Shown in pieces: positions 11,416-24,885 of a DNA stretch of 64,000 nt (position 1 is its first letter; each line of letters opens with the position of its first letter). Made by a program: the position numbers and the translations under genes. A model generated the notes under the pieces. It saw only the letters and a list, made by a program, of their open reading frames with translations, was not told the origin of the DNA and searched no databases. This DNA is from Sutcliffiella deserti (GTDB lineage Bacteria; Bacillota; Bacilli; Bacillales; Bacillaceae_I): assembly GCF_020037475.1 (NCBI RefSeq), contig NZ_JAIQDB010000001.1, positions 372,001-436,000 of the forward strand, read 5' to 3'.

Positions 11416-14400
11416 GAACTGAACACCGCCTCAGCTTCCTGGATTTCTAATCCTTCCATTGATTCAATCGAAAATGTCATCGATTCTAGGACTCTTAATA
11501 TAGCTAGTGCAGTGTCAAGAGAGGTTAAGCAAGGAATACCATTTTCAACACTTTCTCTACGAATTCTAAATCCATCACGAGCAGGCTGTTTCCCTTTGGT
11601 TAACGTATTAATGACAAACTGTGCCTCTCCTTTGCGGATAACATCAATCAAGTTAGGTGATTCAGCACCGATTTTATTAACAATGGTAACCGGTATATTC
11701 TCTTCGGCGAAGAAATTCGCTGTCCCTTCTGTAGCCAATAACTTATACCCAATACGGTGGAATCTTTTCGCAATCATAAGCGCTTCTTCTTTGTCTTTAT
11801 CTGCAATGGTAAACAATACCGATCCGTAGGTTTTAATGGAAAAACCTGAAGCTACTAACCCTTTATATAATGCCTTTTCCAATGTAATATCTTTGCCCAT
11901 TACTTCTCCCGTTGACTTCATTTCAGGACCTAGTGTGATATCAACGTTTCGTAATTTCGCAAAGGAGAAGACAGGAACCTTCACAAAGACACCTTTTGTT
12001 TCTGGCTGTAATCCAGTTTGATATCCTTGCTCAGTCAATGATTGTCCTAGAATGATTTTTGTTGCAACCTTTGCCATTGGTACATAAGTAATTTTACTTA
12101 AAAATGGAACGGTTCGACTTGATCTTGGATTAACTTCAATCACATAAACTTCATCTTTGTAGATGACGAACTGGATGTTTAATAGTCCTACAATGTTTAA
12201 TCCTTTTGCCAGTTTTATCGTATAATCTATTATCTGGTTTTTAATTTCCGTACTCAATGTTTGAGGAGGATAGACGGCAATGGAATCCCCTGAATGTACT
12301 CCAGCTCGCTCGATATGCTCCATGATGCCTGGGATGAATACATCTTTTCCATCTGAAATTGCATCTACTTCAATCTCTTTACCTATCATATATTTATCAA
12401 TTAACACTGGATGTTCTGGGTTAATTTTTACCGCATTTTTCATATAATGCAATAGTTCCTGCGTTCTATAGACAATCTCCATCGCACGTCCACCGAGTAC
12501 ATAGGAGGGTCTAACAAGTACCGGATATCCGATGCTTTCAGCAATCAGGATCGCCTCATCAATAGAGGTAGCTGTTTTTCCTTTTGGCTGGGGAATACCC
12601 AATCTTGATAGAGTTTTTTCGAACTTATTACGATTTTCAGCTCGATCTATATCCTCTAATGTCGTTCCGAGAATTTTCACCCCACGTGCTTCTAGTTCTG
12701 CAGCGAGATTTATAGCCGTTTGGCCTCCAAATTGAACTACAACACCTTTTGGTTTTTCGAGGTTGATAACATTCATCACGTCTTCTATCGTTAAAGGCTC
12801 AAAGTAAAGTTTGTCGGAAATACTGAAGTCTGTTGAAACAGTTTCAGGATTGTTATTAATAATGATTGCTTCATAGCCCGCTTCTTTAATCGCCCAAACG
12901 GAATGAACCGTCGCATAGTCAAACTCGATTCCCTGACCTATTCGGATGGGACCTGAACCCAGCACGACAATACTTTCTTTATCTGTAACAATCGATTCAT
13001 TCTCTTCTTCATAGGTTCCATAGAAGTAGGGAGTTCCTGACTCGAATTCCGCTGCACAAGTATCTACCATTTTAAAAACCGGAGTAAGATCTTCCCTCAC
13101 TCGTAAATCATAGATCGCACGTTCAGTAGTATTCCATAGCTTGGCAATCGTCAAATCACTAAAACCCATTTGTTTTGCTTCAAAGAGGATCGACAAGCAT
13201 TCCACATTATCGCTTAAGACCTCTTCCATATCCAGGATATTTTGTAGCTTTTTCAGGAAAAACAGATCAATTTCACACCATTCATTAATCTTTTGGATGC
13301 TTACACCTCTTCGGAGCGCTTCTGCGATATAGAATAACCGTTCATCTCCTGCTTTTCGTATTCGCTTTTCCACCAATTCGTCTGTAAACTCGTTACTATT
13401 TGCTAGCTCCAGATGATAGATGTTGGATTCTAGAGAACGAACCGCTTTTAACAAGGATTCTTCGAATGTACGGCCTATTGCCATGACTTCTCCTGTTGCT
13501 TTCATCTGCGTCCCTAAACGACGGTTAGCACTTTCAAATTTATCAAAAGGGAATCGAGGTATTTTTGTCACAATATAATCTAATGACGGCTCAAAGCATG
13601 CATAAGTTTTCCCTGTTACAGGATTCATCATTTCGTCGAGGGTCAATCCAACGGCTATTTTAGCTGCAAGCTTAGCAATAGGATATCCTGTTGCTTTTGA
13701 AGCAAGTGCTGAGGAACGACTTACCCTAGGATTCACTTCAATAATATAGTAGTTAAAGCTATAAGGATCAAGTGCGAGCTGAACGTTACATCCACCTTCA
13801 ATTTCTAGCGCGCGAATTATTTTCAGGGATACATTCCGTAAGAGCTGGTATTCTCTATCGCTGAGTGTTTGGCTTGGAGCAACAACAATCGAATCACCGG
13901 TATGAACTCCTACAGGGTCAATATTCTCCATATTACATACGACAATGGCATTATCATTGCTATCGCGCATCACTTCATACTCAATTTCCTTAAATCCTGC
14001 GATACTTTTTTCTAACAAACATTGAGTTACGGGACTATTTTTTAATCCACTAGCTACTATTTCATCCAACTCTTCCTTGTCTGAACAAATTCCACCACCA
14101 GTTCCTCCAAGCGTGTAGGCAGGACGGACGATGACAGGGTACCCGACTTTTTCGATAAATTGATATGCTTCATCAAGATTATGGATAATATCACTTTGTG
14201 GGACAGGTTCATTTAATTCATTCATCAGTGTCCGAAAAAGATCCCGGTCCTCTGCTTTTTGGATCGCAGAAAGCTTCGTTCCAAGTATTTGAACATTACA
14301 TTCTTCTAGAACTCCAGCTTCAGCTAATTCTACTGCTAAATTTAATCCAGTTTGCCCTCCGAGTGTCGGAAGAATCGCGTCAGGCCGTTCTTTGCGAATT

Positions 14401-14630
14401 ATTCTACTAACAAACTCAACGGTTAGAGGCTCCATGTACACTTTATCCGCCATTTCTTGATCCGTCATAATTGTAGCTGGATTAGAGTTTACCAATATCA
14501 CTCGGTATCCTTCTTCTCTTAATGCAATACAAGCTTGTGTGCCGGCATAATCGAATTCTGCTGCTTGCCCGATAACAATGGGACCTGAACCAATAACTAA
14601 GATGGATTGAATGTCTAGACGTTTTGGCAT
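11412..14630 (-). CDS. carB: Carbamoyl-phosphate synthase, large subunit
   Basis: 1072 residues with the duplicated ATP-grasp architecture: the first half (carboxyphosphate, about 1-400), an oligomerisation region, the second half beginning near residue 550 ([21 protein letters not shown]) and a C-terminal MGS-like allosteric domain ([14 protein letters not shown] onward). It makes carbamoyl phosphate from bicarbonate, ammonia and two ATP; the ammonia comes from CarA. The product is full length and in frame. It overlaps carA by 16 bp. In Bacillus this copy is the pyrimidine-specific enzyme (PyrAB). Confidence 0.97.
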
Positions 14631-15718
14631 ACTGCTTCCCCCTTCTTCTTTGTATCTTCAGTGATTAAATTCATAAACTGATCAAACAAATAATTTGCAT
14701 CCTCTGGCCCAGGACTTGCTTCAGGGTGGTATTGGACAGTGAATGCTGGATAATCCTTATGTTTGACACCTTCCACTGTGCCATCATTAAGGGCCAGATG
14801 CGTTATTTCTAATCTGGTTCCATCAATCGATTGCTCTGTCACGGTGTAGCCGTGATTTTGAGAAGTTATTGCTATTTTACCAGTTGTTATGTCCTTAACT
14901 GGATGATTGGAACCTCTGTGTCCAAATTTCATTTTTTCTGTATCTGCACCACATGCAAGGGCAAAAAGTTGATGACCTAAGCATATTCCAAAAACAGGAA
15001 CTTTTCCAAGGAGCTCCTGAATCATCACTATTGCTTGGGGTACATCTTTTGGGTCTCCAGGGCCGTTCGATAACATAACTCCATCAGGACTGAGCTGCAT
15101 AATTTCTTCTGCTGTTACGTTGTATGGTACTACCACTACATCACAGCCTCTTTTATTTAGCTCCCTTAGAATGCCATGCTTCATTCCAAAATCCACAAGC
15201 ACAACACGATACCCTCTACCCGGACTTGGGTAAGCTGTTTTTGTTGATACCTGGTACACTTGATTTGTAGCAAGTGTCGTATTTCTCAAGCGTTGAATGA
15301 TGCTTTCCCGATCTACATCAAGACTGCAGAAAGCTCCTTTTAACGTTCCATATTGTCGGATAATACGAGTAAGTTTACGAGTATCTATTCCTGAAATCCC
15401 AGGAATATCTTTCGCTTTAAAAAATTCATCAAGTGACCATTGGTTTCTGAAATTAGATGGAAAGTCACTAACCTCCCGAACAATAAAGCCATTAATTGCA
15501 GGGTGTATGGATTCAAAATCATCTCTGTTTATTCCATAATTTCCTACTAGTGGATAGGTTAATGTAACTAACTGTCCGCAATAGGATGGATCAGACAATA
15601 TTTCTTGATATCCTGTCATCCCCGTATTAAAAACTACTTCACCAATAGAATCCTTTGTGCTTCCAAAAGCCTTTCCTACAAAAAAAGTACCATCCTCTAA
15701 AATTAGTTGCCGATTCAT
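14615..15718 (-). CDS. carA: Carbamoyl-phosphate synthase, small (glutaminase) subunit
   Basis: 367 residues. The N-terminal CPSase small-chain domain ([32 protein letters not shown]) is followed by a class I glutamine amidotransferase domain with the nucleophile in GICLGHQ and the His/Glu pair in [11 protein letters not shown]. It hydrolyses glutamine and feeds ammonia to CarB. The ATG overlaps the pyrC stop by 4 bp. Corresponds to PyrAA of B. subtilis. Confidence 0.96.
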   Translation of the reverse strand: MNRQLILEDGTFFVGKAFGSTKDSIGEVVFNTGMTGYQEILSDPSYCGQLVTLTYPLVGNYGINRDDFESIHPAINGFIVREVSDFPSNFRNQWSLDEFFKAKDIPGISGIDTRKLTRIIRQYGTLKGAFCSLDVDRESIIQRLRNTTLATNQVYQVSTKTAYPSPGRGYRVVLVDFGMKHGILRELNKRGCDVVVVPYNVTAEEIMQLSPDGVMLSNGPGDPKDVPQAIVMIQELLGKVPVFGICLGHQLFALACGADTEKMKFGHRGSNHPVKDITTGKIAITSQNHGYTVTEQSIDGTRLEITHLALNDGTVEGVKHKDYPAFTVQYHPEASPGPEDANYLFDQFMNLITEDTKKKGEAVCQNV

Positions 15719-17004
15719 ACTTCAACACTACCTTTCTGCCATACTAGTTTTCCTTCTACCATTGTCATTACAGGCCAGCCCTTACATTCCCAATCTGTAA
15801 ATGGTGTGTTTCTGCCTTTGGATAAAAATGTGGACGGATCGATACTTGCACTAGCTTCTAAGTCAAGAATGGTAATGTCTGCAATCGCACCTTCTTTTAA
15901 CACTCCATAAGGAAGATCAAAAACATTTGCCGGTTTTACTGTTAGCCAATCAATCAGGTCAGAAAGTGCCATCTTACCTTCTAATACAAAATGTGTATAA
16001 AGCAATGGGAAAGCTGTTTCGAGCCCAACTATTCCAAATGGTGCCACTTCCATTCCTTCTGCTTTTTCTTCAGCAGTATGAGGAGCATGGTCCGTTGCTA
16101 TAAAGTCAATTGTTCCATCCATAAGACCTTCAATTAAAGCAGCTCTATCATCAAATCCTCTTAAAGGAGGGTTCATTTTATAATTAGAATCTAGCCCTGG
16201 TATATCTTCTTCAGATAACAGTAAATGGTGGGGGCTTACTTCAGCTGTCACTTTGATTCCGGCTCTTTTGGCATCTCGAACCACTCTTACGGATTCTTTT
16301 GTGCTGATATGACAAACATGGTAATGACAACCTGCAGCCTCGGCTAACAAAATGTCTCTCGCAATGTGTACGGATTCGCAAACAGATGGTATTCCATTTA
16401 ATCCATGCTCTTTCGAAAATTTCCCTTCATGTACACTACCTTTATTGATTAGTGTGTTTTCTTCGCAATGTGCAACAATCGCCATATTCAGTTCAGCAGC
16501 TTGTTTCATTGCTGTAAGCATTTTGGAAGCATCCTGCACTCCTACACCATCGTCCGTAAAGGCAAATGCCCCTGCTCTTTTTAATTCTGCGAAATTTGTT
16601 ATCTCTTCACCAAGCTGCCTAGTTGTAATGCAAGCATATGGGAGCACTCTTACATGCGCTGTTTCTTTTATTCTTTTTTGCAGCCATTCTAACTGTTCTT
16701 TTGTGTCTGGAGTTGGTCTTGTATTGGGCATAGGGCATATTGTAGTGAATCCACCTTTTGCTGCCGCCAATGTGCCTGTTCTAATTGTTTCTTTCTTTTC
16801 CCCACCGGGTTCTCTTAAGTGAACATGAACATCGATAAACCCTGGGGCTATTAGCTTATTCTCTAAGTTAATGATCTCTTCTGTTCCTGATGTTTGTATA
16901 TTAGAGGAGATTTTAGCGATACGGTTATCTTCTATCAGAATGTCTACCTTTTCTAATTCACCTTTTAGATTAAGCCATTTTCCATTCTTCAGTACTGTTG
17001 TCAT
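15715..17004 (-). CDS. pyrC: Dihydroorotase (type I)
   Basis: 429-residue zinc amidohydrolase that cyclises carbamoyl aspartate to dihydroorotate. The first metal motif is in [12 protein letters not shown], further ligands are in CHISTKESV, and the catalytic Asp is in [13 protein letters not shown]. The ATG at 17004 was chosen because AAGGAGGAG sits just upstream; the upstream ATG at 17022 precedes the ribosome binding site. It overlaps the end of pyrB by 35 bp. Confidence 0.96.
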   Translation of the reverse strand: MTTVLKNGKWLNLKGELEKVDILIEDNRIAKISSNIQTSGTEEIINLENKLIAPGFIDVHVHLREPGGEKKETIRTGTLAAAKGGFTTICPMPNTRPTPDTKEQLEWLQKRIKETAHVRVLPYACITTRQLGEEITNFAELKRAGAFAFTDDGVGVQDASKMLTAMKQAAELNMAIVAHCEENTLINKGSVHEGKFSKEHGLNGIPSVCESVHIARDILLAEAAGCHYHVCHISTKESVRVVRDAKRAGIKVTAEVSPHHLLLSEEDIPGLDSNYKMNPPLRGFDDRAALIEGLMDGTIDFIATDHAPHTAEEKAEGMEVAPFGIVGLETAFPLLYTHFVLEGKMALSDLIDWLTVKPANVFDLPYGVLKEGAIADITILDLEASASIDPSTFLSKGRNTPFTDWECKGWPVMTMVEGKLVWQKGSVEV

Positions 17005-17896
17005 CAAAAACTCCTCCTTCATGATTTGATAAAGCTCTTTTTAAAACAGCCATTCTCATATACAGTCCGTTTTCCATTTGCTTAAAAATTCGCGAACGCT
17101 GGCATTCTACTAATTCCGTTGCTATTTCCACTCCGCGGTTAATTGGAGCAGGGTGCATGATAATGCTGTTCGTTTTCATCTGTTTTTCTCTTTCAATCGT
17201 TAACCCATATTGCTGGTGATAACGTTCGATGCTCTTATTCTTTGCTTCATGTCTTTCATGTTGAATACGAAGGAGCATTATAACGTCACTCGTATTTATC
17301 GCCTCGTCCATGGTGATATATGCTTCATCATCATAACTAAAGTCTCTCCATTCGGGTGGTGCGACGAAGGTAACCGTTGCTCCTAGACGAGTCAATACTG
17401 CTCTATTGGACCTAGCAACTCTGCTATGACGGATATCTCCAATAATCGTAATCTGAACCCCGTCAAATTTCCCGTATTCCTGATAAATTGTCATCAAGTC
17501 AAGGAGTGATTGAGTTGGATGGTTTCCACAGCCATCTCCACCATTAATAATTGCGAGGTTCAAAGAACTTAGTTGTAAGAAAAATTCATCTTCAGGGTGG
17601 CGAATAACTAAGGCTTTCACACCAAGTGCCTCTAAGGTTCTAGCAGTGTCATACAAACTTTCTCCTTTATTGACACTTGAGGTGCTTACTTCAAATGGAA
17701 GAACGGATAATCCAAGTTTTCTTTCAGCCATTTCAAAGCTGCATTTTGTTCTTGTACTAGATTCGTAGAAAAGATTTGCAACAAATTTCTGTTCTGTAGC
17801 CTTCCAACTTTTACCCTGTTGTAGCTCTAGCGCTTCCTCTATTAATTGAAAGATTTCTTTATCTGTTACATCATCCATCGTCCGCAAATGCCTCAT
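16970..17896 (-). CDS. pyrB: Aspartate carbamoyltransferase, catalytic chain
   Basis: 308 residues, trimeric enzyme that condenses carbamoyl phosphate with aspartate. The carbamoyl-phosphate loop [13 protein letters not shown] and the HPTQSLLDL motif are present, as is [11 protein letters not shown] near the C-terminus. The ATG at 17896 follows GGGAGGA. A longer in-frame reading upstream runs through the attenuator and is not a plausible start. No regulatory pyrI chain is present, as usual in Bacillus. Confidence 0.96.
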   Translation of the reverse strand: MRHLRTMDDVTDKEIFQLIEEALELQQGKSWKATEQKFVANLFYESSTRTKCSFEMAERKLGLSVLPFEVSTSSVNKGESLYDTARTLEALGVKALVIRHPEDEFFLQLSSLNLAIINGGDGCGNHPTQSLLDLMTIYQEYGKFDGVQITIIGDIRHSRVARSNRAVLTRLGATVTFVAPPEWRDFSYDDEAYITMDEAINTSDVIMLLRIQHERHEAKNKSIERYHQQYGLTIEREKQMKTNSIIMHPAPINRGVEIATELVECQRSRIFKQMENGLYMRMAVLKRALSNHEGGVFDDNSTEEWKMA

Positions 17897-17920
17897 GTAT
17901 TGATATCCTCCCTTTTTTCT

Positions 17921-18056
17921 ATAAAAAACACCCATTCCGTTAAGAAAGGGTGTCATCGGTGGACTTGAATACAAGAAAGCCTTCAATAAACTTTCTTGTA
18001 TGATCAAGCTTGTGCCGTTCACCCTTTTAAGCCTCTCTGGACTTCTTTTAAAAGGT
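17921..18056 (-). promoter_or_regulatory. PyrR-dependent attenuator 3 (pyrP-pyrB)
   Basis: The minus-strand RNA carries the PyrR-binding anti-antiterminator sequence AGTCCAGAGAGGCT (18030-18043), a central antiterminator region with long complementary arms (ACAAGAAAG and CTTTCTTGT), and a terminator of ACACCC...GGGTGT followed by a T run (17924-17955). It is the standard third attenuator of Bacillus pyr operons: PyrR with UMP stabilises the upstream hairpin and allows termination before pyrB. Confidence 0.88.
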
Positions 18057-18057
18057 A

Positions 18058-19380
18058 CTATGCAATGGTATCATTTTCATTTTTGAAAAAATCTTCTTGT
18101 TCGCTGTTCGTTTCTTTTCCTGGTAATACTAAGTTTAAGAAGATTCCTAGAATTGCCGCTAAAGCCATTCCTGCTATTTGTAGATCATCATTCACTTGGA
18201 TGAATGCCCCACCTACACCAACTACAGCAATAACGGAGGAGATAATTAAATTTCTTTTGTTTCCTAAGTCTACCTTATTATCTATTAACATTCTTAAACC
18301 ACTTGATGCTATGATACCGAACAATAGGATCGAAACTCCCCCCATTACTGCACTCGGTATAGTACCGATAAGAGCTGTAATTTTCCCGATAAATCCAAAG
18401 CCGATTGCGAGTACCGCTGCTCCCCCTACTACGAACACACTGAATACTCTAGTGATTGCAATGACACCGATATTTTCTCCGTATGTCGTATTTGGTGGTC
18501 CTCCGATAAGGGATGCTAAGATAGTTGCTACTCCATCACCTAAAATTGATCGGTGCAGTCCTGGTTTTTTTACAAAATTTCTTCCAACAATTTTACTTAA
18601 TACCATCTGGTCACCAATATGCTCGGCGATCGTTACTACCGCGATTGGTACCATGATTACAATGATGGACCAGTTTAAGCTTGGTGTGTAGCTGAAAAAT
18701 GGTACAAGAAAGTCAGGTGCTTGAATCCATGCTGCAGCTTTTACTGATGTGAAGTCTACTAAACCAGCAAAATATGCAGTTGTATATCCTCCCACAATTC
18801 CAAGCAGGATCGGAATGATTCCAAAGATACCCTTTAAGAAGATTGCTGCTCCTACAGTGATTGCCAGCGTTGTTAATGCCACCATTAAGTGTTTAAGACT
18901 ATAAATCAGATCAGCAGGTGCTGCTCCTGGATTTTCATACATGGCCATATCGACTGCTACACTTGCAAGGCCTAATCCAATGACAATAATAACTGGTCCT
19001 ACTACTACTGGAGGTAATAGCTTTAAGATCCATTGATGACCGAGCTGCTTAATTAACAGTGCAACAATTCCATACACAATACCAGCCAAAAAGCTTCCCA
19101 CCATTGCTCCTCCTGGTCCGCCTATTGCTGTTGCTGAAACGATGGGAATGATAAATGCAAAGGATGATCCAAGATAAGCTGGTATTTGTCCTTTAGTAAT
19201 AAGCAGGTACGCTAGGGTTCCTAGACCACTTGATACTAATGCAACCGCCGGACTTAAGCCAACAAGCATAGGTACTAGTATAGTAGCTCCAAACATGGCG
19301 AATAGATGCTGAATGCTAAGCATGAACCATTTCGGTGCTTTTGGTACTTCATGTATATCTAAAACTGGTTTTTCTCTCAT
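18058..19380 (-). CDS. pyrP: Uracil permease (NCS2/UraA family)
   Basis: 440-residue integral membrane protein with about 14 hydrophobic segments, a uracil:proton symporter. The N-terminal [22 protein letters not shown] segment and the motif [11 protein letters not shown] (substrate-site Glu) are typical of UraA. ATG 19380 is preferred because GGAGGT lies seven bases upstream; the ATG at 19395 is part of that ribosome binding site. It is flanked by attenuators on both sides, so expression follows pyrimidine supply. Confidence 0.94.
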   Translation of the reverse strand: MREKPVLDIHEVPKAPKWFMLSIQHLFAMFGATILVPMLVGLSPAVALVSSGLGTLAYLLITKGQIPAYLGSSFAFIIPIVSATAIGGPGGAMVGSFLAGIVYGIVALLIKQLGHQWILKLLPPVVVGPVIIVIGLGLASVAVDMAMYENPGAAPADLIYSLKHLMVALTTLAITVGAAIFLKGIFGIIPILLGIVGGYTTAYFAGLVDFTSVKAAAWIQAPDFLVPFFSYTPSLNWSIIVIMVPIAVVTIAEHIGDQMVLSKIVGRNFVKKPGLHRSILGDGVATILASLIGGPPNTTYGENIGVIAITRVFSVFVVGGAAVLAIGFGFIGKITALIGTIPSAVMGGVSILLFGIIASSGLRMLIDNKVDLGNKRNLIISSVIAVVGVGGAFIQVNDDLQIAGMALAAILGIFLNLVLPGKETNSEQEDFFKNENDTIA

Positions 19381-19407
19381 AGGTGTAACCTCCAAATTTG
19401 TTTTTCC

Positions 19408-19525
19408 AATAAAAAAACTCTTTGTGCGGGCACAAAGAGGTAGAGAGGTCCATAAAAATCCGATGAGGATCAGAACCTATTTACCCCTTTGCAAGCCTCA
19501 CGGGACTGCACTTAAAAGGGTCATT
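19408..19525 (-). promoter_or_regulatory. PyrR-dependent attenuator 2 (pyrR-pyrP)
   Basis: On the minus strand the PyrR-binding loop AGTCCCGTGAGGCT (19494-19507) is followed by an antiterminator region and a terminator CTCTTTGTGC / GCACAAAGAG with a T run (19412-19441). The loop is identical to the one in attenuator 1. It controls pyrP and the downstream genes. Confidence 0.88.
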
Positions 19526-19528
19526 TAT

Positions 19529-20245
<717 letters not shown>

Positions 20246-20249
20246 AATG

Positions 20250-20278
20250 ATTATCTCAAAATAACATTAGTCTGTCAA
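20250..20278 (-). promoter_or_regulatory. Sigma-A promoter of the pyr operon
   Basis: TTGACA (20273-20278), 17 bases, GATAAT (20250-20255) on the minus strand. The -35 box overlaps the rluD stop codon (20275-20277). Both boxes are near consensus, so the pyr operon has its own strong start independent of rluD. Confidence 0.85.
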
Positions 20279-21189
20279 TGACTTTTTAATATTTTAAGAA
20301 TGTGCTCGAAATCTGCTGGTATTGGTGCCTGGAACTCAAGGTACTTTCCAGTACGTGGATGCTCAAAGCCCAAAACACCTGCATGTAGAGCCTGACCTTC
20401 AATATCCAACGATTTTTTCGGTCCATACTTAGGATCGCCTGCTAATGGATAACCGATATATTTCATGTGAACGCGAATTTGATGTGTTCTTCCTGTTTCC
20501 AGCTGACATTCAACATGAGTAAAATCCTTAAATCGTTCTAGCACACGGAAATGAGTCACGGCATTTCTGCTGTTATCATCTGTAACCGTCATTGCCTGTC
20601 TATCTTTTTTATCCCTGCCAATTGGAGCATCAACTGTGCCTACATCATGAGAGATTACACCATGTACAATCGCTTCATATTTTCTTGTAACAGATTTAGC
20701 TACAAGTTGGTTTACTAACTTTTCATGAGCGAAGTCATTTTTTGCAACCATTAGCAAGCCACTTGTATCTTTGTCAATTCGGTGGACAATACCTGGCCGT
20801 AATACTCCGTTTATGCCTGAAAGGTCTTTACAATGAGCCATTAGTCCATTTACAAGTGTACCTGATCCATGACCCACTGCTGGGTGAACAACCATTCCGC
20901 GAGGTTTATTTACGACAATTACATCTGCATCTTCATAATAGATGTCTAAATTCATTTCTTCCGGAGTCACATCGAGAATTTCGGGTTCTGGAACAATTAC
21001 GGTAATATCATCACCGATACTACATTTATAATTTGGTTTCGTTTTTTCACCGTTAACAAGAATGTGTCCATCTTTTATCCATTGTTGAACCTGAGATCTT
21101 GACCATTCTTCATTTTCCGTCGAGATCACTTTGTCAATACGGTCATTCTTTTGTGCTTCCTTTACGTGGAACAATAAGGTTTCTTCCAT
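20275..21189 (-). CDS. ylyB: RluD-like 23S rRNA pseudouridine synthase
   Basis: 304 residues. An N-terminal S4 RNA-binding domain (DKVISTENEEWSRSQVQQWIKDGHILVNG) is followed by the pseudouridine synthase domain with catalytic Asp in HRIDKDTSGLLMVAK. The C-terminal GRTHQIRVH motif is present. The family makes pseudouridines in helix 69-type or related 23S sites; the exact positions cannot be read from sequence. The ATG is directly linked to the lspA stop (one-base overlap). Its end carries the -35 box of the pyr promoter. Confidence 0.94.
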   Translation of the reverse strand: MEETLLFHVKEAQKNDRIDKVISTENEEWSRSQVQQWIKDGHILVNGEKTKPNYKCSIGDDITVIVPEPEILDVTPEEMNLDIYYEDADVIVVNKPRGMVVHPAVGHGSGTLVNGLMAHCKDLSGINGVLRPGIVHRIDKDTSGLLMVAKNDFAHEKLVNQLVAKSVTRKYEAIVHGVISHDVGTVDAPIGRDKKDRQAMTVTDDNSRNAVTHFRVLERFKDFTHVECQLETGRTHQIRVHMKYIGYPLAGDPKYGPKKSLDIEGQALHAGVLGFEHPRTGKYLEFQAPIPADFEHILKILKSH

Positions 21190-21656
21190 TAGTTTGATAG
21201 CTCCTTCTCTTTCTTACCCTCTAGTAAGGTTAAAACTAAAATAATACCAACACCTATCACTAATGTGGAATCTGCTACATTAAATATTGGAAAATCGTAG
21301 CTAAATATAAAGGTATTGATAAAATCTATTACTTCCTGGTGAAGCAAACGGTCGATGAAGTTTCCAATTGCACCGCCGAGCATCAGACTGAGCGCCAGCT
21401 TCATCCATTTTTGGTCTTTCGGCAATTTTTGTATATACACAATTAACCCTATTACTACTGCAACCGTAATAATATAGAAAAAATACATTTGGCCTTCTAG
21501 AATGCCCCATGCCGCCCCTCTATTCCGATGAGAGGATAAATACAAAAAGTTCTCTATAATTGTTATATTCTCTCCAAGTTCCATATATTTTACAACCAAC
21601 CATTTTGTTAATTGATCAACTATAATGATGAAAAGTGCAAGTATATAATAAATCAC
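21189..21656 (-). CDS. lspA: Lipoprotein signal peptidase (SPase II)
   Basis: 155-residue membrane aspartyl protease with four transmembrane segments; it cleaves prolipoproteins before the lipidated Cys. With the GTG start at 21656, eight bases after GGAGG, the catalytic aspartates fall at 102 (GNFIDR) and 129 (NVADST), the same positions as in B. subtilis. A TTG one codon upstream is possible. Longer in-frame extensions have no ribosome binding site. Conserved [13 protein letters not shown] is present. The ylyA gene found between ileS and lspA in B. subtilis is missing. Confidence 0.94.
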   Translation of the reverse strand: MIYYILALFIIIVDQLTKWLVVKYMELGENITIIENFLYLSSHRNRGAAWGILEGQMYFFYIITVAVVIGLIVYIQKLPKDQKWMKLALSLMLGGAIGNFIDRLLHQEVIDFINTFIFSYDFPIFNVADSTLVIGVGIILVLTLLEGKKEKELSN

Positions 21657-21797
21657 CAATAGTACCTCCAGCTCATGTTTATGTACCTCTGAATTATAGC
21701 AAATAAGCATTGGTAAAGAAAGCATGTATAATTACGCTTCCCTTCCTAAAAGGTGTATTTACCTTTCGGAGGTTTTACGGCTTTCTAAAACGTAACT

Positions 21798-21829
21798 AAA
21801 CCTCGCAAGACTTTTCTCTTGCGAGGTTT
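21798..21829 (-). terminator. Hairpin after ileS
   Basis: A 13-bp perfect stem (AAACCTCGCAAGA / TCTTGCGAGGTTT) 12 bp behind the ileS stop. The following T run is weak, so termination may be partial and lspA may be reached by read-through. Confidence 0.6.
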
Positions 21830-21841
21830 AGTGGTTAAAAT

Positions 21842-24610
21842 TTATGCGGTGTAATTATTTTTTACCACAGATGCACATCGTGTGCATAAGGAAGGATGAT
21901 CTTTATCTTCTCCGACAGTTTTTGATACAACCCAACAGCGGTCACATGTTTCCCCTTCTGCAGGTGCAATCACAATGGAGACACTGTCAAACGTTTGAGC
22001 GCTGGCAGGTGCTTCTTCTTTTGAGTCAGCAATTTCAAGGCCCGAAACAATAAACAACTGTTGAATATTTTCTTCAATGGAATCCAACAAAGCTTTTGTT
22101 TCTCCATTAGGATACAACGTAATTTTTGCTGCTAGAGATTTACCAATGATTTTTTCATTTCGTGCAACCTCTAAAGCTTTAAGAACATCATCACGCAAAT
22201 TCATGAAACGATTCCATTTTTCTTCAATTGCTTCCGCATTATCTACTTGAAGCGGCTCTGGCATGTCAACTAATTGGACACTTTCTTCTGATACAAACTC
22301 AATATGCGACCAAACCTCATCAGCTGTATGTGGTAAAATCGGCGCTACCAGCTTAGTTAGAGCAAGCAAAGTTTCATAAAGAACAGTTTGGATCGAACGA
22401 CGATCGTGTTGATCTTTTGCTTCGATATAAAGAATATCTTTTGCAAAATCCAAGTAGAACGAACTTAGTTCAATGGTGCAAAAGTTATGAACCGCATGAT
22501 AGATTCCTGCAAATTCATAATCATCATAGGACCTTTTCACCTTTGTCATCAAATTATTTAACTTCACCATCATGTAGCGGTCCACTTCGCGAAGATCATT
22601 CATCTCTACTTTGTTTACGGTTGGATTAAAGTCAGCTAGGTTACCGAGCAAGAAACGGAATGTATTACGGATTTTCCGATATACTTCTGCTACTTGTTTT
22701 AAGATATTGTCAGAAACACGAACATCCGCTTGGTAATCAACAGATGAAACCCATAAACGTAGGATGTCTGCACCTAACTGATTCATTACTTTAGAAGGAA
22801 GAACTACATTCCCCAGAGATTTACTCATTTTTCTGCCATTACCATCAAGCGCAAATCCGTGACTTAAAATCCCTTTATAAGGAGCTTTTCCAGTAACAGC
22901 AACACTAGTTGTTAAGGAAGAGTTGAACCATCCACGATATTGGTCTGAGCCTTCTAGATAAAGGTCTGCTGGTCTTTGCAGGTCTTCTCTTTCTTCCAAT
23001 ACGGATTGATGAGAAGAACCGGAATCAAACCACACGTCCATAATATCCATTTCTTTAGTGAAAGATCCGTTCGGACTTCCTTCATGCGTGAAACCTTCTG
23101 GTAATAGCTCTTTTGCTTCTTTTTCAAACCAGATATTTGAACCATGGTTTCTGAACAAATCGGAAACATGATCGATGGTCTCGGTTGTAATAATCTCTTG
23201 ACCATTTTCCGCGTAGAATACAGGGATAGGTACTCCCCATGCACGTTGACGGGAAATACACCAGTCTCCACGGTCACGAACCATGTTTGTTAAACGAGTT
23301 TCTCCCCATGCAGGAACCCATTTAGTTTCAGCTACCGCATTTAATAATTGATCTCTGATTTTGTCGATGCTAGCAAACCATTGAGCCGTTGCACGGAAAA
23401 TAGTTGGCTTCTTTGTACGCCAGTCGTGAGGATAAGAGTGCGTAATAAAAGTTAATTTCAAAAGTGCTCCAGCATCTTGTAGCTTTTCTGTAATCGGCTT
23501 GTTCGCTTGATCATAAAACAACCCTTCAAATCCTGGCGCCTCTTGCGTCATATTACCTTTAGAGTCGACAGGGCATAATACTTCCAAGCCATATTTCTGG
23601 CCAATGATGAAGTCATCTTCCCCGTGCCCAGGAGCCGTATGCACACAACCTGTACCAGCATCTGTCGTAACATGATCTCCTAACATCACAAGAGATTCGC
23701 GTTCATATAAAGGATGCTTAGCAACGATATGTTCAAGGTCTTGCCCCTTTAATGTCTTAACTACTGCAGCATCTTCCCATTCTAATTCTTTTGCGACAGT
23801 TTCAAATAATTCAGAGGCAATAATAAACTTTTCGCCGCTAACTTCCACAACACTATAACTCAATTCAGGATTTACAGCGATCCCGAGGTTGGCAGGAATC
23901 GTCCATGGAGTAGTGGTCCAGATGATAAAACGCTCATCGCCCTCTAGTACTCCTTTACCATCTGCAACATTAAATGCTACATAAATGGATGGTGAACGCT
24001 TATCTTGGTACTCAATTTCTGCTTCCGCAAGTGCAGATTCACTAGAAGGGGACCAATATACAGGCTTTAACCCTTTATAGATTAGACCATTTTTCGCCAT
24101 ATCTCCAAAAACCTTAATTTGCTGAGCTTCATACTCAGGTTTAAGGGTAATGTATGGATTAAACCAATCACCACGCACACCTAAACGCATGAATTGTTCC
24201 CGCTGACGGTCCACTTGCTCATATGCATACTCTTCACATAGTTTACGGAATTCTGCAACCGACATCTCTTTCCGCTTCACTTTTTTATTTTTTGTTAACG
24301 CTGTTTCAATTGGCAGCCCATGAGTGTCCCAGCCAGGAACATATGGTGCTTTAAAGCCGCTCATTGACTTGTAGCGGACAATAAAATCCTTTAATACTTT
24401 ATTTAAAGCATGCCCCATATGGATGTCTCCATTGGCATACGGTGGGCCGTCATGTAGCACATACATTGGTCGATCCTTTGTCCGTTCTTGAACTTTTTCA
24501 TAGATATTCATATCGTCCCATTGCTGTTGAATTTGAGGCTCACGATTTGGTAAATTCCCTCTCATAGGGAATTCAGTTTTCGGCATAAGTAATGTATCTT
24601 TATATTCCAT
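21842..24610 (-). CDS. ileS: Isoleucyl-tRNA synthetase
   Basis: 922 residues, class I synthetase. The HIGH motif is HMGH at 64-67 within [16 protein letters not shown], and the KMSKS loop is [10 protein letters not shown] near residue 600. The CP1 editing domain has the [10 protein letters not shown] segment. The C-terminal zinc site is CDRCW...CTRC. It is the bacterial (mupirocin-sensitive-type) IleRS with Zn finger. GGAGGAAAGAAAC precedes the ATG. Expression is governed by an isoleucine T-box immediately upstream. It is intact and full length. Confidence 0.97.
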   Translation of the reverse strand: MEYKDTLLMPKTEFPMRGNLPNREPQIQQQWDDMNIYEKVQERTKDRPMYVLHDGPPYANGDIHMGHALNKVLKDFIVRYKSMSGFKAPYVPGWDTHGLPIETALTKNKKVKRKEMSVAEFRKLCEEYAYEQVDRQREQFMRLGVRGDWFNPYITLKPEYEAQQIKVFGDMAKNGLIYKGLKPVYWSPSSESALAEAEIEYQDKRSPSIYVAFNVADGKGVLEGDERFIIWTTTPWTIPANLGIAVNPELSYSVVEVSGEKFIIASELFETVAKELEWEDAAVVKTLKGQDLEHIVAKHPLYERESLVMLGDHVTTDAGTGCVHTAPGHGEDDFIIGQKYGLEVLCPVDSKGNMTQEAPGFEGLFYDQANKPITEKLQDAGALLKLTFITHSYPHDWRTKKPTIFRATAQWFASIDKIRDQLLNAVAETKWVPAWGETRLTNMVRDRGDWCISRQRAWGVPIPVFYAENGQEIITTETIDHVSDLFRNHGSNIWFEKEAKELLPEGFTHEGSPNGSFTKEMDIMDVWFDSGSSHQSVLEEREDLQRPADLYLEGSDQYRGWFNSSLTTSVAVTGKAPYKGILSHGFALDGNGRKMSKSLGNVVLPSKVMNQLGADILRLWVSSVDYQADVRVSDNILKQVAEVYRKIRNTFRFLLGNLADFNPTVNKVEMNDLREVDRYMMVKLNNLMTKVKRSYDDYEFAGIYHAVHNFCTIELSSFYLDFAKDILYIEAKDQHDRRSIQTVLYETLLALTKLVAPILPHTADEVWSHIEFVSEESVQLVDMPEPLQVDNAEAIEEKWNRFMNLRDDVLKALEVARNEKIIGKSLAAKITLYPNGETKALLDSIEENIQQLFIVSGLEIADSKEEAPASAQTFDSVSIVIAPAEGETCDRCWVVSKTVGEDKDHPSLCTRCASVVKNNYTA

Positions 24611-24643
24611 GTTTCTTTCCTCCAGTAAGTATATTTGAAAAAC

Positions 24644-24885
24644 AAAAAAGTCCCCTCATCCCAAAAAGGGACGAGAGGACTCCCGTGGTACCACCCTAAA
24701 TTGACTTTAAGATTACAAGTCCACTTTAGTATCCGTAACGTGGATCGTACGATTAAACTTACAGGCAACTGCGTTCAGTCTAATACTCAAGGGTGATCTT
24801 CATTTCTTAACTTTCCTCGGGCTTCCACCATCCCCGGGTCGCTTGATAAAGTCTAAAAGAAACTACTATCCCTATCAACGTTTTA
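24644..24885 (-). promoter_or_regulatory. T-box leader of ileS (specifier AUC)
   Basis: The minus-strand leader has the T-box sequence AGGGTGGTACCACGGG (24682-24697), then a terminator stem AGTCC(T)CTCGTCCC / GGGATGAGGGGACT with T run (24643-24681). Upstream, GAAGATCACCC contains the isoleucine specifier codon ATC (24795-24797), and GTTGATAGGGATAGTAG lies at the 5' end. Uncharged tRNA-Ile is expected to stabilise the antiterminator. A -10 box TATAAT at 24891-24896 lies just upstream of the leader. Confidence 0.92.
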